Shown: piece by piece, positions 22,512 to 30,801 of the stretch
How positions within the stretch are numbered: position 1 is the stretch's first letter
Layout of the letters: the number at the start of each line of letters is the position of its first letter
Position numbers and translations under genes: made by a program
NCBI RefSeq assembly: GCF_030252345.1
Contig: NZ_CP126980.1
Coordinates: 7,331,501 to 7,395,500 of the forward strand
Length of the DNA: 64,000 nucleotides
Source: Actinoplanes oblitus
Lineage (GTDB): Bacteria > Actinomycetota > Actinomycetes > Mycobacteriales > Micromonosporaceae
Direction of reading: 5' to 3'
The notes under the pieces: generated by a model
Databases searched by the model: none
Seen by the model: the letters and a program-made list of their open reading frames with translations, nothing else
Told to the model about the DNA's origin: nothing

Positions 22512-25034
22512 ATCGGGCGTGGTGAAGACGGCGTAGCGGATCTCCGCGGTGCGGCCGCCGGCCCCGTCGTCGAGCCACAGCTCGTCCGGGCCGGGGAGCA
22601 TCTCGCCGAAGGTCAGCGGTTCCTCCGGCGGCAGGCCGGCCGCGGTCCGGGTGACCTGGCGCACCAGCAGCGGCGAGTCGAGATCGCAGTAGACCGGCTT
22701 CGGTTCGCCGGAACAGCGCAGATACAGGTGCCGGGGCAGACCCAGCCGCGCACGCAGCCCTTGCACGCGGGCGAACGCCTCCGGTTCCTCGGCCACCGAG
22801 GCCGCGGCGACCGCACCGGCGTCGATCCGCCAGGACTCGCGGCGCAGGACGACGTCACCGACCTGAATACGCGGGATGTGCCGCCGGCCGGTGCCGTGCA
22901 CGGCCGCACCGGCGGTGTCGGTGGGGAATCCGAAGACGCTGAACGGGTTGCGCCCGAGCATCGGCCAGGCGTGCGGCGGCGCGATCAGGCGCAGCGCCGG
23001 GCCGGTGGGTGGGCGCAACCGCAACCGCTCACCGTCGTGGCAGACGTCCAGGTCGGCAAGCCGCAGCCGTTCGGCGGGCGGCCGGCCGGACCGGTCGAAC
23101 GCCTCGACGTCGCGGCACTCGAGGTCGAGCCGTGGGTACGTCTTGTTGCGGTGGTGCTGGGTCACATCGGCCAGCTGCTCGCCCGGCGCCAGCAGACCGG
23201 CGTAGTGCCGCAGCGCCTCGGCGCGGTACTCGGGGAAGGCGGACCCCACGAACGGCGCGACGGAGCCGTGGCTCAGGTGGTCCTCCATCGCGTGCAGGTC
23301 GCCGACGACCAGGCGGAACCGCCCGCCGGCCAGGTCCTGTGCGGATCTTGCCGCGATCATCAGGTCGGGGTTGCAGACGGCCGGCTCGTTCAGCCCGTAC
23401 CGTTCGACGAGTCGCCGTACCGTGGCCCGCTGCACCACGTGGACCCGCCGGTCGTCGGTCGCCGCGGGCAGCAGGGCCGCCTCCAGCGCGTCGCCCATCT
23501 CGGCGACCGTGTCGTCGATGCGCTGGTAACCCTCTGCCAGCTCGCCGAGGTCGTCGAGGTAGGCGGCGACGTAGTCGGGAACGGGCACGGCCCGCCCGGC
23601 GCCGAACCGCCGGGTGAACCAGCCGGCCAGCAGGTCCCGCTCCAGCTTCAGCCGCCACCGCGGCCGCAGCAGGAACATGTCGTAGAGCAGGGCGAGATCT
23701 CCGCTCATCCGGTCGGACAGGGGCCGGCCGATGGTCAGTTCGCGCGGGGTGCAGACGCAGTGCTCGTGAAAGACGCTACGGTCGCTGTAGAAGCCACTCC
23801 CACCGTGCGCCGCGGGCAGGCCGGTGGCCCTGGTGAATTCCGCCTTGAGGCGGGCGAGCGCCTCCGGGCGGCCGGGCGGCGGTGCTTCTTGAAGATTGTG
23901 TACGGCCGCGACGAGCCCGGCACAGATCGCGTGGGCCGGGTGCCCGGGATCCACGCCGGCCAGCATCTCGCGCACCCCGGCCAAGGAGTCATCGGCACCA
24001 TACGGCAGCTCGGCCTCGAGGTGGACCGCCCCGGCGTCCGCCAGATGCCGCAGGGCCGGCCACGGATCACCGGTCAGCAGATCCGACATCCGCCGTACGC
24101 TCGTGGCCCCGTCACAGAGCTCGAAGACAGCCGCCTGATGCGGGGTGAGATCGATCGGCGGGTCCACCCGCAGCGCCGTCCGCGCGTCGGTGCTGCGTCG
24201 GCCCTGGTCGATGCTCAGCACCCGCAGCCTGCCCTCGTTCACCCGCGCACCCGGCACCGGCCGCGGGCACAGGTGCTCGCGCAGCAGCGGGTCGCCGAAG
24301 ATCGTCCGGGCCACCGCCTCGGCGGCCCAGCGCGCTAGCCGCGTGTGCCGTTCCAGCCCGGCCGGGACCCAGCTGACACCGGTGTCACCGGTGGTCACCC
24401 GGGCCGTGGCGAGCGGCCCGAAGTGGCTGGTCGTGTCGTTCTTCGCGCAGACCCGCTGAAGGTAGCGGACCAGGGTCGCGATGTTGTTGCGGTCGTTCTT
24501 GCGGGCCGGCCGGCGACCCAGCTCCGGGTCATCCAGCCAGCCGATCAGCCGCGGGTAGGCCTGGTCGTTGGAGACCAGCAGCATGTCGCGCAGCTCCGGG
24601 GTGTTCCGGAACCGGTCGATCACCTTCTGTCCGGTGCGGTCGCAGCTTTCGGCGTACACCCGCTCAAGTTCCTGCTCCGCGTCCGCACGCCGCCGCAAGG
24701 CGGTCTCGAACTGCTCCAGAAGCGTCTGGAACCGGGGTGTCGGCGCCTCCGGGCGCGGGGTGTAGGCGCGGCGGCGGTGCATCGCGCGCAGGATGTGCCG
24801 GTCGGCGGTGTTGCCGGCGGACTGGCGCAGCAGTGGGTCGCCCGCCCGGCCGGCGAGTTCGTCCAGGGCCGCGTCGGCGGCGAGCCGTTCAGCGGCCGCG
24901 TCGGTGACGGCCTCGTCCCGCAGCCGGGTGAGCCAGTGGAAGGGGAAGCCGGCCAGGCGCATCACCGCCACCGACGCGGGCCGCCACGACAGCGAACCGG
25001 CCGGAGCCGAGGTCATGGTCATGGTCGTGGTCAT
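22494..25034 (-). CDS. LanB-type lantibiotic dehydratase (tRNA-dependent), elimination domain absent
   Basis: 846 residues. AAGGAGACCTG precedes ATG 25034, fixing the start; this ATG overlaps the MFS stop by one base. The protein matches the N-terminal LanB family, which transfers an amino acid from aminoacyl-tRNA to a Ser/Thr side chain or peptide C-terminus. Recognisable segments are the Arg/Asn-rich RKNDRNNIATLVRYLQRVCAKNDTTSHFGPL, and the later NPDLMIAA and LVVGDLHAMEDHLSHGS. The ~300-residue C-terminal elimination (SpaB_C) domain of full-length LanBs is missing, and no separate gene for it lies nearby. A stand-alone LanB of this length is typical of peptide aminoacyl-tRNA ligases. No precursor peptide gene was found. 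Confidence 0.75.
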   Translation of the reverse strand: MTTTMTMTSAPAGSLSWRPASVAVMRLAGFPFHWLTRLRDEAVTDAAAERLAADAALDELAGRAGDPLLRQSAGNTADRHILRAMHRRRAYTPRPEAPTPRFQTLLEQFETALRRRADAEQELERVYAESCDRTGQKVIDRFRNTPELRDMLLVSNDQAYPRLIGWLDDPELGRRPARKNDRNNIATLVRYLQRVCAKNDTTSHFGPLATARVTTGDTGVSWVPAGLERHTRLARWAAEAVARTIFGDPLLREHLCPRPVPGARVNEGRLRVLSIDQGRRSTDARTALRVDPPIDLTPHQAAVFELCDGATSVRRMSDLLTGDPWPALRHLADAGAVHLEAELPYGADDSLAGVREMLAGVDPGHPAHAICAGLVAAVHNLQEAPPPGRPEALARLKAEFTRATGLPAAHGGSGFYSDRSVFHEHCVCTPRELTIGRPLSDRMSGDLALLYDMFLLRPRWRLKLERDLLAGWFTRRFGAGRAVPVPDYVAAYLDDLGELAEGYQRIDDTVAEMGDALEAALLPAATDDRRVHVVQRATVRRLVERYGLNEPAVCNPDLMIAARSAQDLAGGRFRLVVGDLHAMEDHLSHGSVAPFVGSAFPEYRAEALRHYAGLLAPGEQLADVTQHHRNKTYPRLDLECRDVEAFDRSGRPPAERLRLADLDVCHDGERLRLRPPTGPALRLIAPPHAWPMLGRNPFSVFGFPTDTAGAAVHGTGRRHIPRIQVGDVVLRRESWRIDAGAVAAASVAEEPEAFARVQGLRARLGLPRHLYLRCSGEPKPVYCDLDSPLLVRQVTRTAAGLPPEEPLTFGEMLPGPDELWLDDGAGGRTAEIRYAVFTTPDSGQRG

Positions 25035-26281
25035 CAGGTCTCCTTAAGGGCGGGTTCGCGGCCGGCCTCGTCCCGGGCGGCGGCGGCCGCCACCCGTTCC
25101 GGGTTTCGCATGGTCCGGGCGGCGAGGACGCGCAGCGGTGCGACCGCGACGACAAGGATGGCGCCGAGCACCAGCCATCCGACGCCGGCCATCCCGGTCA
25201 CCAGGCCGGTCACGACGGCCGGGCCGACGGCCACCGCGATCGCCTCGGTGCTGGCCTGTACGCCCTGGTACTGCCCTTCGGCGTCACGCATCATCAGCCC
25301 GAGCGACAGCGCCCAGCGGGAGGCCACGTAGTACAGCTCGCCGACCACGTTGGCGCAGACGCCGAGCAGGATGACGACGGTGGCCAGCACCGGGTTCGAG
25401 GGCAGCGCAGCCAGGGCGAAGACGGCGCAGCTCGCCGCCAGCAGCAGGCCGGCGAAGCGGGCCGCACCGACGGCGCGCGGGATGCCGGTGACGCCCCGGG
25501 TCACCCGGACCTGGAAGGCGGCGATGAGGATCGAGCTGAGGGCCACCGCCACGGCGGCGACCCAGGCGCCGGCCGTGGTGTGCGTGGTGATCCACAGCGG
25601 CAGGCCGCTGGAGAGCATCGACCAGCAGAACGCCAGGACCGCCGTGGCCAGCATGATCGAGACGTACGGGAAGTCGCGGACCGCCTGGGTGCTGCCGTGC
25701 CGCCGGTCGGCCGGGACCGCCGGTACCCGCGGCACCCGCACGGTGAAGTAGGCCGTCACCAGGAACGTCGCCGCGTTGATCAGGACCGCCGCGAGATAGA
25801 TCCATTCCCGGTCGACCGCCAGCACGATGGCACCGCCGGCCGCGCCGACGGCGTACGCGATGTGCTGCACCACCCGTGACTGGGCCAGCACCCGCAGCCG
25901 CTGCTCCTCGGGCATCAGCCCGTAGATGAGCGCCACCCGGATCCCGGCACCGGAGCTGCGGACCGCGTGGAAGCAGATGGTCACCAGCAGCAGTGACCAG
26001 AAGCCGGTGACGAAGACGTAGGCGGCCATGGCGAGCCCGCGGAGGACGATGACGACGCCCAGCACCTCGCGGGAGCCGTGCCGGTCGGCGAGTACGCCCA
26101 TCGGGACGGCGGCCAGCAGGCCGACGGCTCCGCCGAGACCGACGGCGAGACCCATCTGCCCGGCGGGGATGTGCTGGACGTGGGTGAAGAAGATGGCCCA
26201 GATGCTGAACCAGAGACCGTCTCCGAATCCGTTGATCGCCTGTGCGGTGAGCAAGTGTGCGACCACTCGTGCGGGCTTCAC
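25034..26281 (-). CDS. MFS transporter
   Basis: 415 residues with 12 predicted helices. It starts at GTG 26281 behind AGGAGG (9 nt after the YbaK stop), and its stop overlaps the LanB start. The N-terminus VVAHLLTAQAINGFGDGLWFSI and the loop LADRHGSREVLGVVIV are typical MFS motif A positions. The gene is in the same polycistron as the aminoacyl-tRNA deacylase and LanB, so export of the product or an intermediate is likely. It is different in sequence from the MFS gene at 16877; the cluster therefore has two exporters. Confidence 0.85.
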   Translation of the reverse strand: MKPARVVAHLLTAQAINGFGDGLWFSIWAIFFTHVQHIPAGQMGLAVGLGGAVGLLAAVPMGVLADRHGSREVLGVVIVLRGLAMAAYVFVTGFWSLLLVTICFHAVRSSGAGIRVALIYGLMPEEQRLRVLAQSRVVQHIAYAVGAAGGAIVLAVDREWIYLAAVLINAATFLVTAYFTVRVPRVPAVPADRRHGSTQAVRDFPYVSIMLATAVLAFCWSMLSSGLPLWITTHTTAGAWVAAVAVALSSILIAAFQVRVTRGVTGIPRAVGAARFAGLLLAASCAVFALAALPSNPVLATVVILLGVCANVVGELYYVASRWALSLGLMMRDAEGQYQGVQASTEAIAVAVGPAVVTGLVTGMAGVGWLVLGAILVVAVAPLRVLAARTMRNPERVAAAAARDEAGREPALKET

Positions 26282-26290
26282 GCGAGCCTC

Positions 26291-26791
26291 CTAGACGTCT
26301 TGGGCGACCGTTTCCAGCCGGGGCCGCATCACGCGGACGTAGTCGTCGGTACGGAGGGCGTAGGAGCGGTCGAGTGTCCCCGCGTTGAAGAAGATCTCGT
26401 CGTGGTGCAGCAGCGCGGGGTCGACGACCAGGTCGAGGTCGGGGTGGAAGGTGAACGGCGGGATCGCGCCGGACACGCTGCCGGTGAGCTGCTCGGCCAC
26501 GTCCAGCGGGGCCACCGTGGCGCTGCGGCAACCGTAGAGATCCCGCACGGCGGCGATGTCGACCCGGCGGTCACCCGGCACGACGACGAGCACGTGCTGG
26601 CGGGTCTTGCCGGTGCGGACCCGTACGACGAGGCATTTCGCGGCGGCGTCGAGCGGGTGGCCGCGCAGCCGGGACGCCTTCTCGGTGTTCCCTTCGGGCG
26701 GGTGGTCGATCACCCGGTATCGGGCTTCGTGCTCGTCGAGCAGCGTGGTCAGCGATGAGGCCGAGGCGAAAGTCGAGTTCACCGTTTTCAC
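26291..26791 (-). CDS. YbaK/EbsC-type aminoacyl-tRNA deacylase
   Basis: 166 residues, the size of stand-alone YbaK/ProX editing proteins. It has the EHEARYRVIDHP start, the conserved lysine segment AAKCLVVRV, and the GSVSGAIPPF loop. These enzymes hydrolyse mischarged tRNA in trans (Cys- or Ala-tRNA-Pro, for example). It starts a polycistron with an MFS exporter and a LanB that itself would consume aminoacyl-tRNA. That context makes a link to tRNA chemistry or self-resistance attractive, but general translational quality control remains possible. It begins at GTG; a second GTG three codons later is an alternative start. Confidence 0.8.
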   Translation of the reverse strand: MKTVNSTFASASSLTTLLDEHEARYRVIDHPPEGNTEKASRLRGHPLDAAAKCLVVRVRTGKTRQHVLVVVPGDRRVDIAAVRDLYGCRSATVAPLDVAEQLTGSVSGAIPPFTFHPDLDLVVDPALLHHDEIFFNAGTLDRSYALRTDDYVRVMRPRLETVAQDV

Positions 26792-26990
26792 TCTGCCGGG
26801 CGGCCGGGCGATCAGCTTCCGACGGAAGCGACAGTCGACTACGACTTTGGTAACAGTGCCTCCCCCGCCTTAGTGATAAATCAGCCGAATGATTGATGGT
26901 GATCTTTGTGATGGCTCTTCGGGCACCTAATGTCGGCCTTGGCGCCCGGCACCAGTACCTGATCAATCATCACCCCACGGGAGAACCATC
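26792..26990. promoter_or_regulatory. Divergent promoter region between tRNA deacylase and AfsR-type regulator
   Basis: 199 bp, clearly more A+T-rich than its surroundings. It contains a 9-bp inverted repeat, ATGATTGAT at 26889-26897 and ATCAATCAT at 26962-26970, with 64 bp between the arms, flanking the region where both promoters should lie. This is a plausible site for cluster-level control by the neighbouring regulator. Single binding sites cannot be assigned with confidence. Confidence 0.45.
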
Positions 26991-28820
26991 GTGCGATTCC
27001 TCACCCTCGGTCCGCTCTCCATAAGCGACGAGAAGGCATACCCGATCAGCGCCGCGAAACACCGCGGGCTGCTCGCGATCCTGCTGATCAACGTGAACCG
27101 GGCCGTCACGGTCGCTCACCTCGTGGACGAGCTATGGCCCGACGATCCGCCGGTCACCGCACAGAACCTGGTGCGGCAGTACGTCTCGCACCTGCGCCGG
27201 TTCCTCACCGACGCGCTCGGCGACACGGTCGCCCTGCAGACGCACGCCGCCGGATACATGCTGGTCGTCGACCGGTCCACCCTCGACGTGGCGGAGTTCG
27301 AACGGCTCGGCCACGCGGCCCGCACCGAACTCGCGGCGGGCCGTCCCGACGAGGCGAAGTCGCTAATCGGCGCCGCCCTGCGGCTGTGGCGCGGCCAGGC
27401 CTACAGCGACGTCCCCGACGGCCCGTCGGTGACCGCCGAACGGGTACGCCTCGAGGAGTTGTACGCCGGGATGCTGGAACTCGAGGCCGAGTCCGATCTC
27501 GCGGCCGGCCGGGTCAGCCAGTCGATCAGTGAACTGACCTCGCTCACCGTCCGTTTCCCGCTGCACGAACGTCTGTACGTGCTGTTGATGCGAGCGCTGA
27601 CCCGAGCCGGCCGCAAAGCCGACGCGCTGGCGGTCTACCGCGACGCCCGCGCCGTCCTGGTCGGCGAGGTGGGCCTGGAACCCGGACCCGAACTGCGCCG
27701 AGCCGAGCAGGAGGTCTTCGACGAACGGCCCGCCGCGGACACTGCGCCGGCCGGACCGCTGACGGTCCAGCCCGCCGTCGTACCGGCCCAGCTGCCCGCC
27801 CCGCTGCCCGACTTCGTCGGGCGTACCGACCTCATCGGCGCGGTGACCGGCACGGTCGAGGCCGGCCTGCGGGCCGAGAACGCCCCGGTGATCGTCCTGT
27901 CCGGACTCGGCGGGGTGGGCAAGACGGCCCTCGCCGTCCGGCTGGGCCACCAGCTGCGCGAGTCGTTCCCGGACGGCCAGATCTTCCTGCGGCTCACCGG
28001 CGCGCACCGCGAGCCGGTCGACCCGGCCGGTGCGCTCGGCCGGCTGCTCGAGGTCCTCGGCTGTCCACCGGCCGACCAGCCGGCCGGCCTGTGGGGCCGC
28101 CAGGACCGGTTCCGCAGCATCCTCGCCACCCGGCGGATCCTGCTGATCCTGGACGACGCCGCGGACGCCGACCAGGTCGGCAAGCTGCTGCCCGGCCGTA
28201 CACCCGGCGCCGTGATGGTGACCAGCCGCGGCGGCATGGCCGAACTCGACGGCGCCCACCACATCCGGATCCCCGCCTTCGGTCCCGGCGAGGCGCTGTC
28301 GCTGCTGGGCAGGCTCGCCGGTCCGAACCGGACCGGCGCCGAGCCGACCGCGGCCCGGGCCATCGCCGACGCCTGCGGTCACCTTCCGCTGGCGGTCCGC
28401 GTCGCCGGCCTGCTCGCCGCCATGTCCCCCGGCCTCGCCCTGCGACATCTGGAGCAGCGGCTCAGCGGGGGCGCCGCGCTGGACGAACTGGTACTCGGCA
28501 ACCTCGACGTGAAGCAGGTGGTCGGCGCCGCCTACGACCAGCTGCGTCCCGGCGACCGGCAGGTGCTGCGGCAACTGGCCTGTGACACCGCGGACGGCAC
28601 GGGCAGGCCGGCCCCCACGAGCGGCTGGCGGCACGCCGTCGACCGGCTGGTCGACTCCGGCATGCTCGAGATGGTCCCGGCCGGTCACACCGGCTTCGGG
28701 TTCCGTTGTCCCGAGCTGCTGCGCCGCTACGTCCAGCGCTGCACCGAACCGTCGATGCGTTACACCAGCGGCGTGCCCGCCCCGGCCGCGGCACCCACCC
28801 GGCTGCGAATGGCCGTCTGA
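26991..28820 (+). CDS. AfsR/SARP-family regulator with NB-ARC ATPase domain
   Basis: 609 residues, GTG start behind GGGAGAA. An OmpR-like winged helix (~1-95; PISAAKHRGLLAILL, LVDELWPDDPP) is followed by a bacterial transcriptional activator domain (~96-245; EVGLEPGPELRRAEQEVF) and an NB-ARC ATPase from ~270 with P-loop GLGGVGKTALA near residue 305. The C-terminal TPR domain of full-length AfsR is missing, so this is a medium-length variant. Such activators bind direct heptamer repeats near the -35 element and switch on antibiotic clusters. It sits between the two divergent arms, so it is the most likely pathway-specific activator. A rho-independent terminator follows. Confidence 0.9.
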   Translation: MRFLTLGPLSISDEKAYPISAAKHRGLLAILLINVNRAVTVAHLVDELWPDDPPVTAQNLVRQYVSHLRRFLTDALGDTVALQTHAAGYMLVVDRSTLDVAEFERLGHAARTELAAGRPDEAKSLIGAALRLWRGQAYSDVPDGPSVTAERVRLEELYAGMLELEAESDLAAGRVSQSISELTSLTVRFPLHERLYVLLMRALTRAGRKADALAVYRDARAVLVGEVGLEPGPELRRAEQEVFDERPAADTAPAGPLTVQPAVVPAQLPAPLPDFVGRTDLIGAVTGTVEAGLRAENAPVIVLSGLGGVGKTALAVRLGHQLRESFPDGQIFLRLTGAHREPVDPAGALGRLLEVLGCPPADQPAGLWGRQDRFRSILATRRILLILDDAADADQVGKLLPGRTPGAVMVTSRGGMAELDGAHHIRIPAFGPGEALSLLGRLAGPNRTGAEPTAARAIADACGHLPLAVRVAGLLAAMSPGLALRHLEQRLSGGAALDELVLGNLDVKQVVGAAYDQLRPGDRQVLRQLACDTADGTGRPAPTSGWRHAVDRLVDSGMLEMVPAGHTGFGFRCPELLRRYVQRCTEPSMRYTSGVPAPAAAPTRLRMAV

Positions 28821-28841
28821 GCACGCCTCCCCCGGCATCAC

Positions 28842-28874
28842 GCCCGCCACCGGACCGACCGGCGGCGGGCTTTT
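28842..28874 (+). terminator. Rho-independent terminator after the AfsR-type gene
   Basis: GCCCGCC (28842-28848) and GGCGGGC (28864-28870) form a 7-bp stem with a 15-nt loop, followed at once by TTTT. It begins 22 nt after the regulator stop, so transcription of the downstream biosynthetic genes probably restarts from its own promoter in the ~115 bp before 28989. Confidence 0.75.
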
Positions 28875-28988
28875 CGCGTCATCGGCCCGGCGACAACTAC
28901 ATCGCGGCTACAACGCCGTTCCGGTACGGCTAAAGGCGCCACTGACAGCGTGAGGAAGGACGTACTCCACGACGAGAGGCGGCAGCAC

Positions 28989-29411
28989 ATGTTCCGGGAA
29001 ATGCTCAAATCGAAGATCCACCGGGCCACCGTGACCCAGGCCGATCTGCACTACGTGGGATCGGTGACGATCAGCGCCGAGCTGATGGAGGCGGCCGGCC
29101 TGCTTCCGAACGAGAAGGTGGACATCGTCGACATCAACAATGGCAACCGCCTGTCGACATACACCATCGAGGGACCGCGGGGCTCCGGCGTGATCGGCAT
29201 CAACGGGGCGGCTGCCCGGCTGATCAGCCCCGGCGATCTGGTGATCGTCATCGGTTACGCCACCGTGCCGGACGCCGAGGCCGCCGATCTGAAGCCCAAC
29301 ATCGTCTTCGTCAACCAGGACAACCGCATCATCGGCCGCGGTCACGACCCGGCCGAGACCATCCCCGGGACCGAGACGATCCGCGGCGACCAGCTCGCGG
29401 GCCGGTACTGA
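28989..29411 (+). CDS. panD: Aspartate 1-decarboxylase
   Basis: 140 residues from ATG 28989. I prefer this to the GTG at 28950 because [20 protein letters not shown] is the canonical PanD start and GAGAGG lies upstream. The self-cleavage site is intact: HYVGSVTI, with Gly24-Ser25 in the standard position, so the pyruvoyl cofactor can form from Ser25. PanD converts L-aspartate to beta-alanine and CO2, normally for pantothenate. Here it opens a biosynthetic operon (next gene starts after one base) without panB or panC, so it probably supplies beta-alanine, or decarboxylates a related aspartate, for the product. Confidence 0.93.
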   Translation: MFREMLKSKIHRATVTQADLHYVGSVTISAELMEAAGLLPNEKVDIVDINNGNRLSTYTIEGPRGSGVIGINGAAARLISPGDLVIVIGYATVPDAEAADLKPNIVFVNQDNRIIGRGHDPAETIPGTETIRGDQLAGRY

Positions 29412-29412
29412 G

Positions 29413-30792
29413 ATGGCCGCCGTCGCCCAACCGCGGACCGGGTCCGCGAACGTGCTCACGCACTACTACGACGAACTAGGGCAGATCATGGGGTCGGTCC
29501 GGGCCGGCCGGGCCCCGCTGCCCACCGCCGGCGCCGGATTCGCCCCGGACTTCGCGCTGCCGCCGCTCACGTCCCGGCTCGAGCGGTACTTCTCCGCCGG
29601 CTCGATCACCACCGGCGACCTCGGCGAGTACCGCGGTGTCCGGTTGAGCCTGCTGAACCTGATGGGCAATCCGGGCACCCGTACCACCAAGACGCTGGCG
29701 TCGCTGCTGATGGTGGCGCGCGCGGTCGGCCACATCCAGCGGACCGGCGAGAACGTCATGATCGTCACCCCGTCCTCGGCGAACAAGGCCACCGCCCTGC
29801 GCGACGCCGTGCTGGGTGCGATCCGCAGCGGCCTGGTCACGCCCGACCAGCTGCGGATCGCCGTCGTGGTCCCGGAGGCGTCCCGGCCGAAGCTGTGGTC
29901 GTCGCCGCTGTCCACCGATCCGGAACTGGCCGCCCGCAACCCAGTCCTGGTGCTGCCCGGCGCCGACCGTTCGGCGGTCAAGACGCTGGCCGCGGGCCTG
30001 GTCGAACAGCACGCCGACACGGTGTACGCGCTGACCGGCACCCGCCTGTGGTACTCGCTGGACCTGGACAACTACCGCACCGCCGACGCGGCACGGGCCC
30101 TCTACGAGCGCGACTTCTGCCCGGCGCGGCCCGGCGAACGGCGACTGCACGCACACGCCGTGTCCAGCGCGTACGGCCTGCTCGGGCACCACCTGGGACA
30201 CACCGCGATCGGGGCGGACGGCGATCCCCGCTACTTCCTGGTACAGCATCTCGACACCCCGGACATGGTGCTGAACCTGTACTTCGGGTCGGCCGAACGC
30301 GACCACCTGCCGGCCTATCGTTACGACGCCGCCGACGGCCTCTACCGGCAGGACGGCGACCTGCGGTTCCCGGTCACCACGTACCACCCCGACGAGATCC
30401 TCGACCCGACCTTCTACACACACCGGCCGCCGACCTCGGCCCGGATGAACGAACTGATCCGCACCGGCGGTGGCGGCGGAATCGTGGTGTCACTGCACGA
30501 ATGCCTCCAGCGGTACCCGCTGCTGCGGTCCCGGCTCGGCGAGGCCGGCGTCCACCTGCCGGCGGACCCGCGCCGGCTGCGGGAGTGGTCGCTGGTCATG
30601 GCGGCGACCGGCGTGCTGAACGCGATCGACCGCGGCCTGATCAGCGACGACGAGGTGCTGCTGCACGGTTCGGGCAGCTACGGGCTGGACGACTACGTGC
30701 CCCTGCGCGACGACGCGGCGCGGACCGTCGAGCAGGCCTGCGACCTGCGTAAGGCCGTCTTCCACGCGGTCCTCGTCGGGGACGGGGACTAG
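29413..30792 (+). CDS. Unrecognised protein with PLP fold-type-II-like features
   Basis: 459 residues; no family is recognised with certainty. The stretch LLNLMGNPGTRTTKTLASLL, followed by VMIVTPSSANKATALRDAV, recalls the lysine-bearing NPTGSFKDR and the phosphate-cradling TSSGNTG segments of threonine-synthase/cysteine-synthase enzymes, in the same order and spacing. A Gly/Ser-rich HGSGSYGLDDY sits near the C-terminus, where this fold often has a cofactor-contacting loop. If the reading is right, the enzyme would do beta- or gamma-replacement/elimination on an amino acid. Proximity to PanD (1-bp gap) and an oxidoreductase supports a role in amino-acid modification. The protein has no signal or membrane segment. 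Confidence 0.45.
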   Translation: MAAVAQPRTGSANVLTHYYDELGQIMGSVRAGRAPLPTAGAGFAPDFALPPLTSRLERYFSAGSITTGDLGEYRGVRLSLLNLMGNPGTRTTKTLASLLMVARAVGHIQRTGENVMIVTPSSANKATALRDAVLGAIRSGLVTPDQLRIAVVVPEASRPKLWSSPLSTDPELAARNPVLVLPGADRSAVKTLAAGLVEQHADTVYALTGTRLWYSLDLDNYRTADAARALYERDFCPARPGERRLHAHAVSSAYGLLGHHLGHTAIGADGDPRYFLVQHLDTPDMVLNLYFGSAERDHLPAYRYDAADGLYRQDGDLRFPVTTYHPDEILDPTFYTHRPPTSARMNELIRTGGGGGIVVSLHECLQRYPLLRSRLGEAGVHLPADPRRLREWSLVMAATGVLNAIDRGLISDDEVLLHGSGSYGLDDYVPLRDDAARTVEQACDLRKAVFHAVLVGDGD

Positions 30793-30801
30793 GGCCCGGC
30801 G

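Noticed and set aside
22728..24338. 536-codon plus-strand frame opposite LanB
   Set aside because: It shadows the LanB gene; composition is Gly/Val/Arg-rich without structure.
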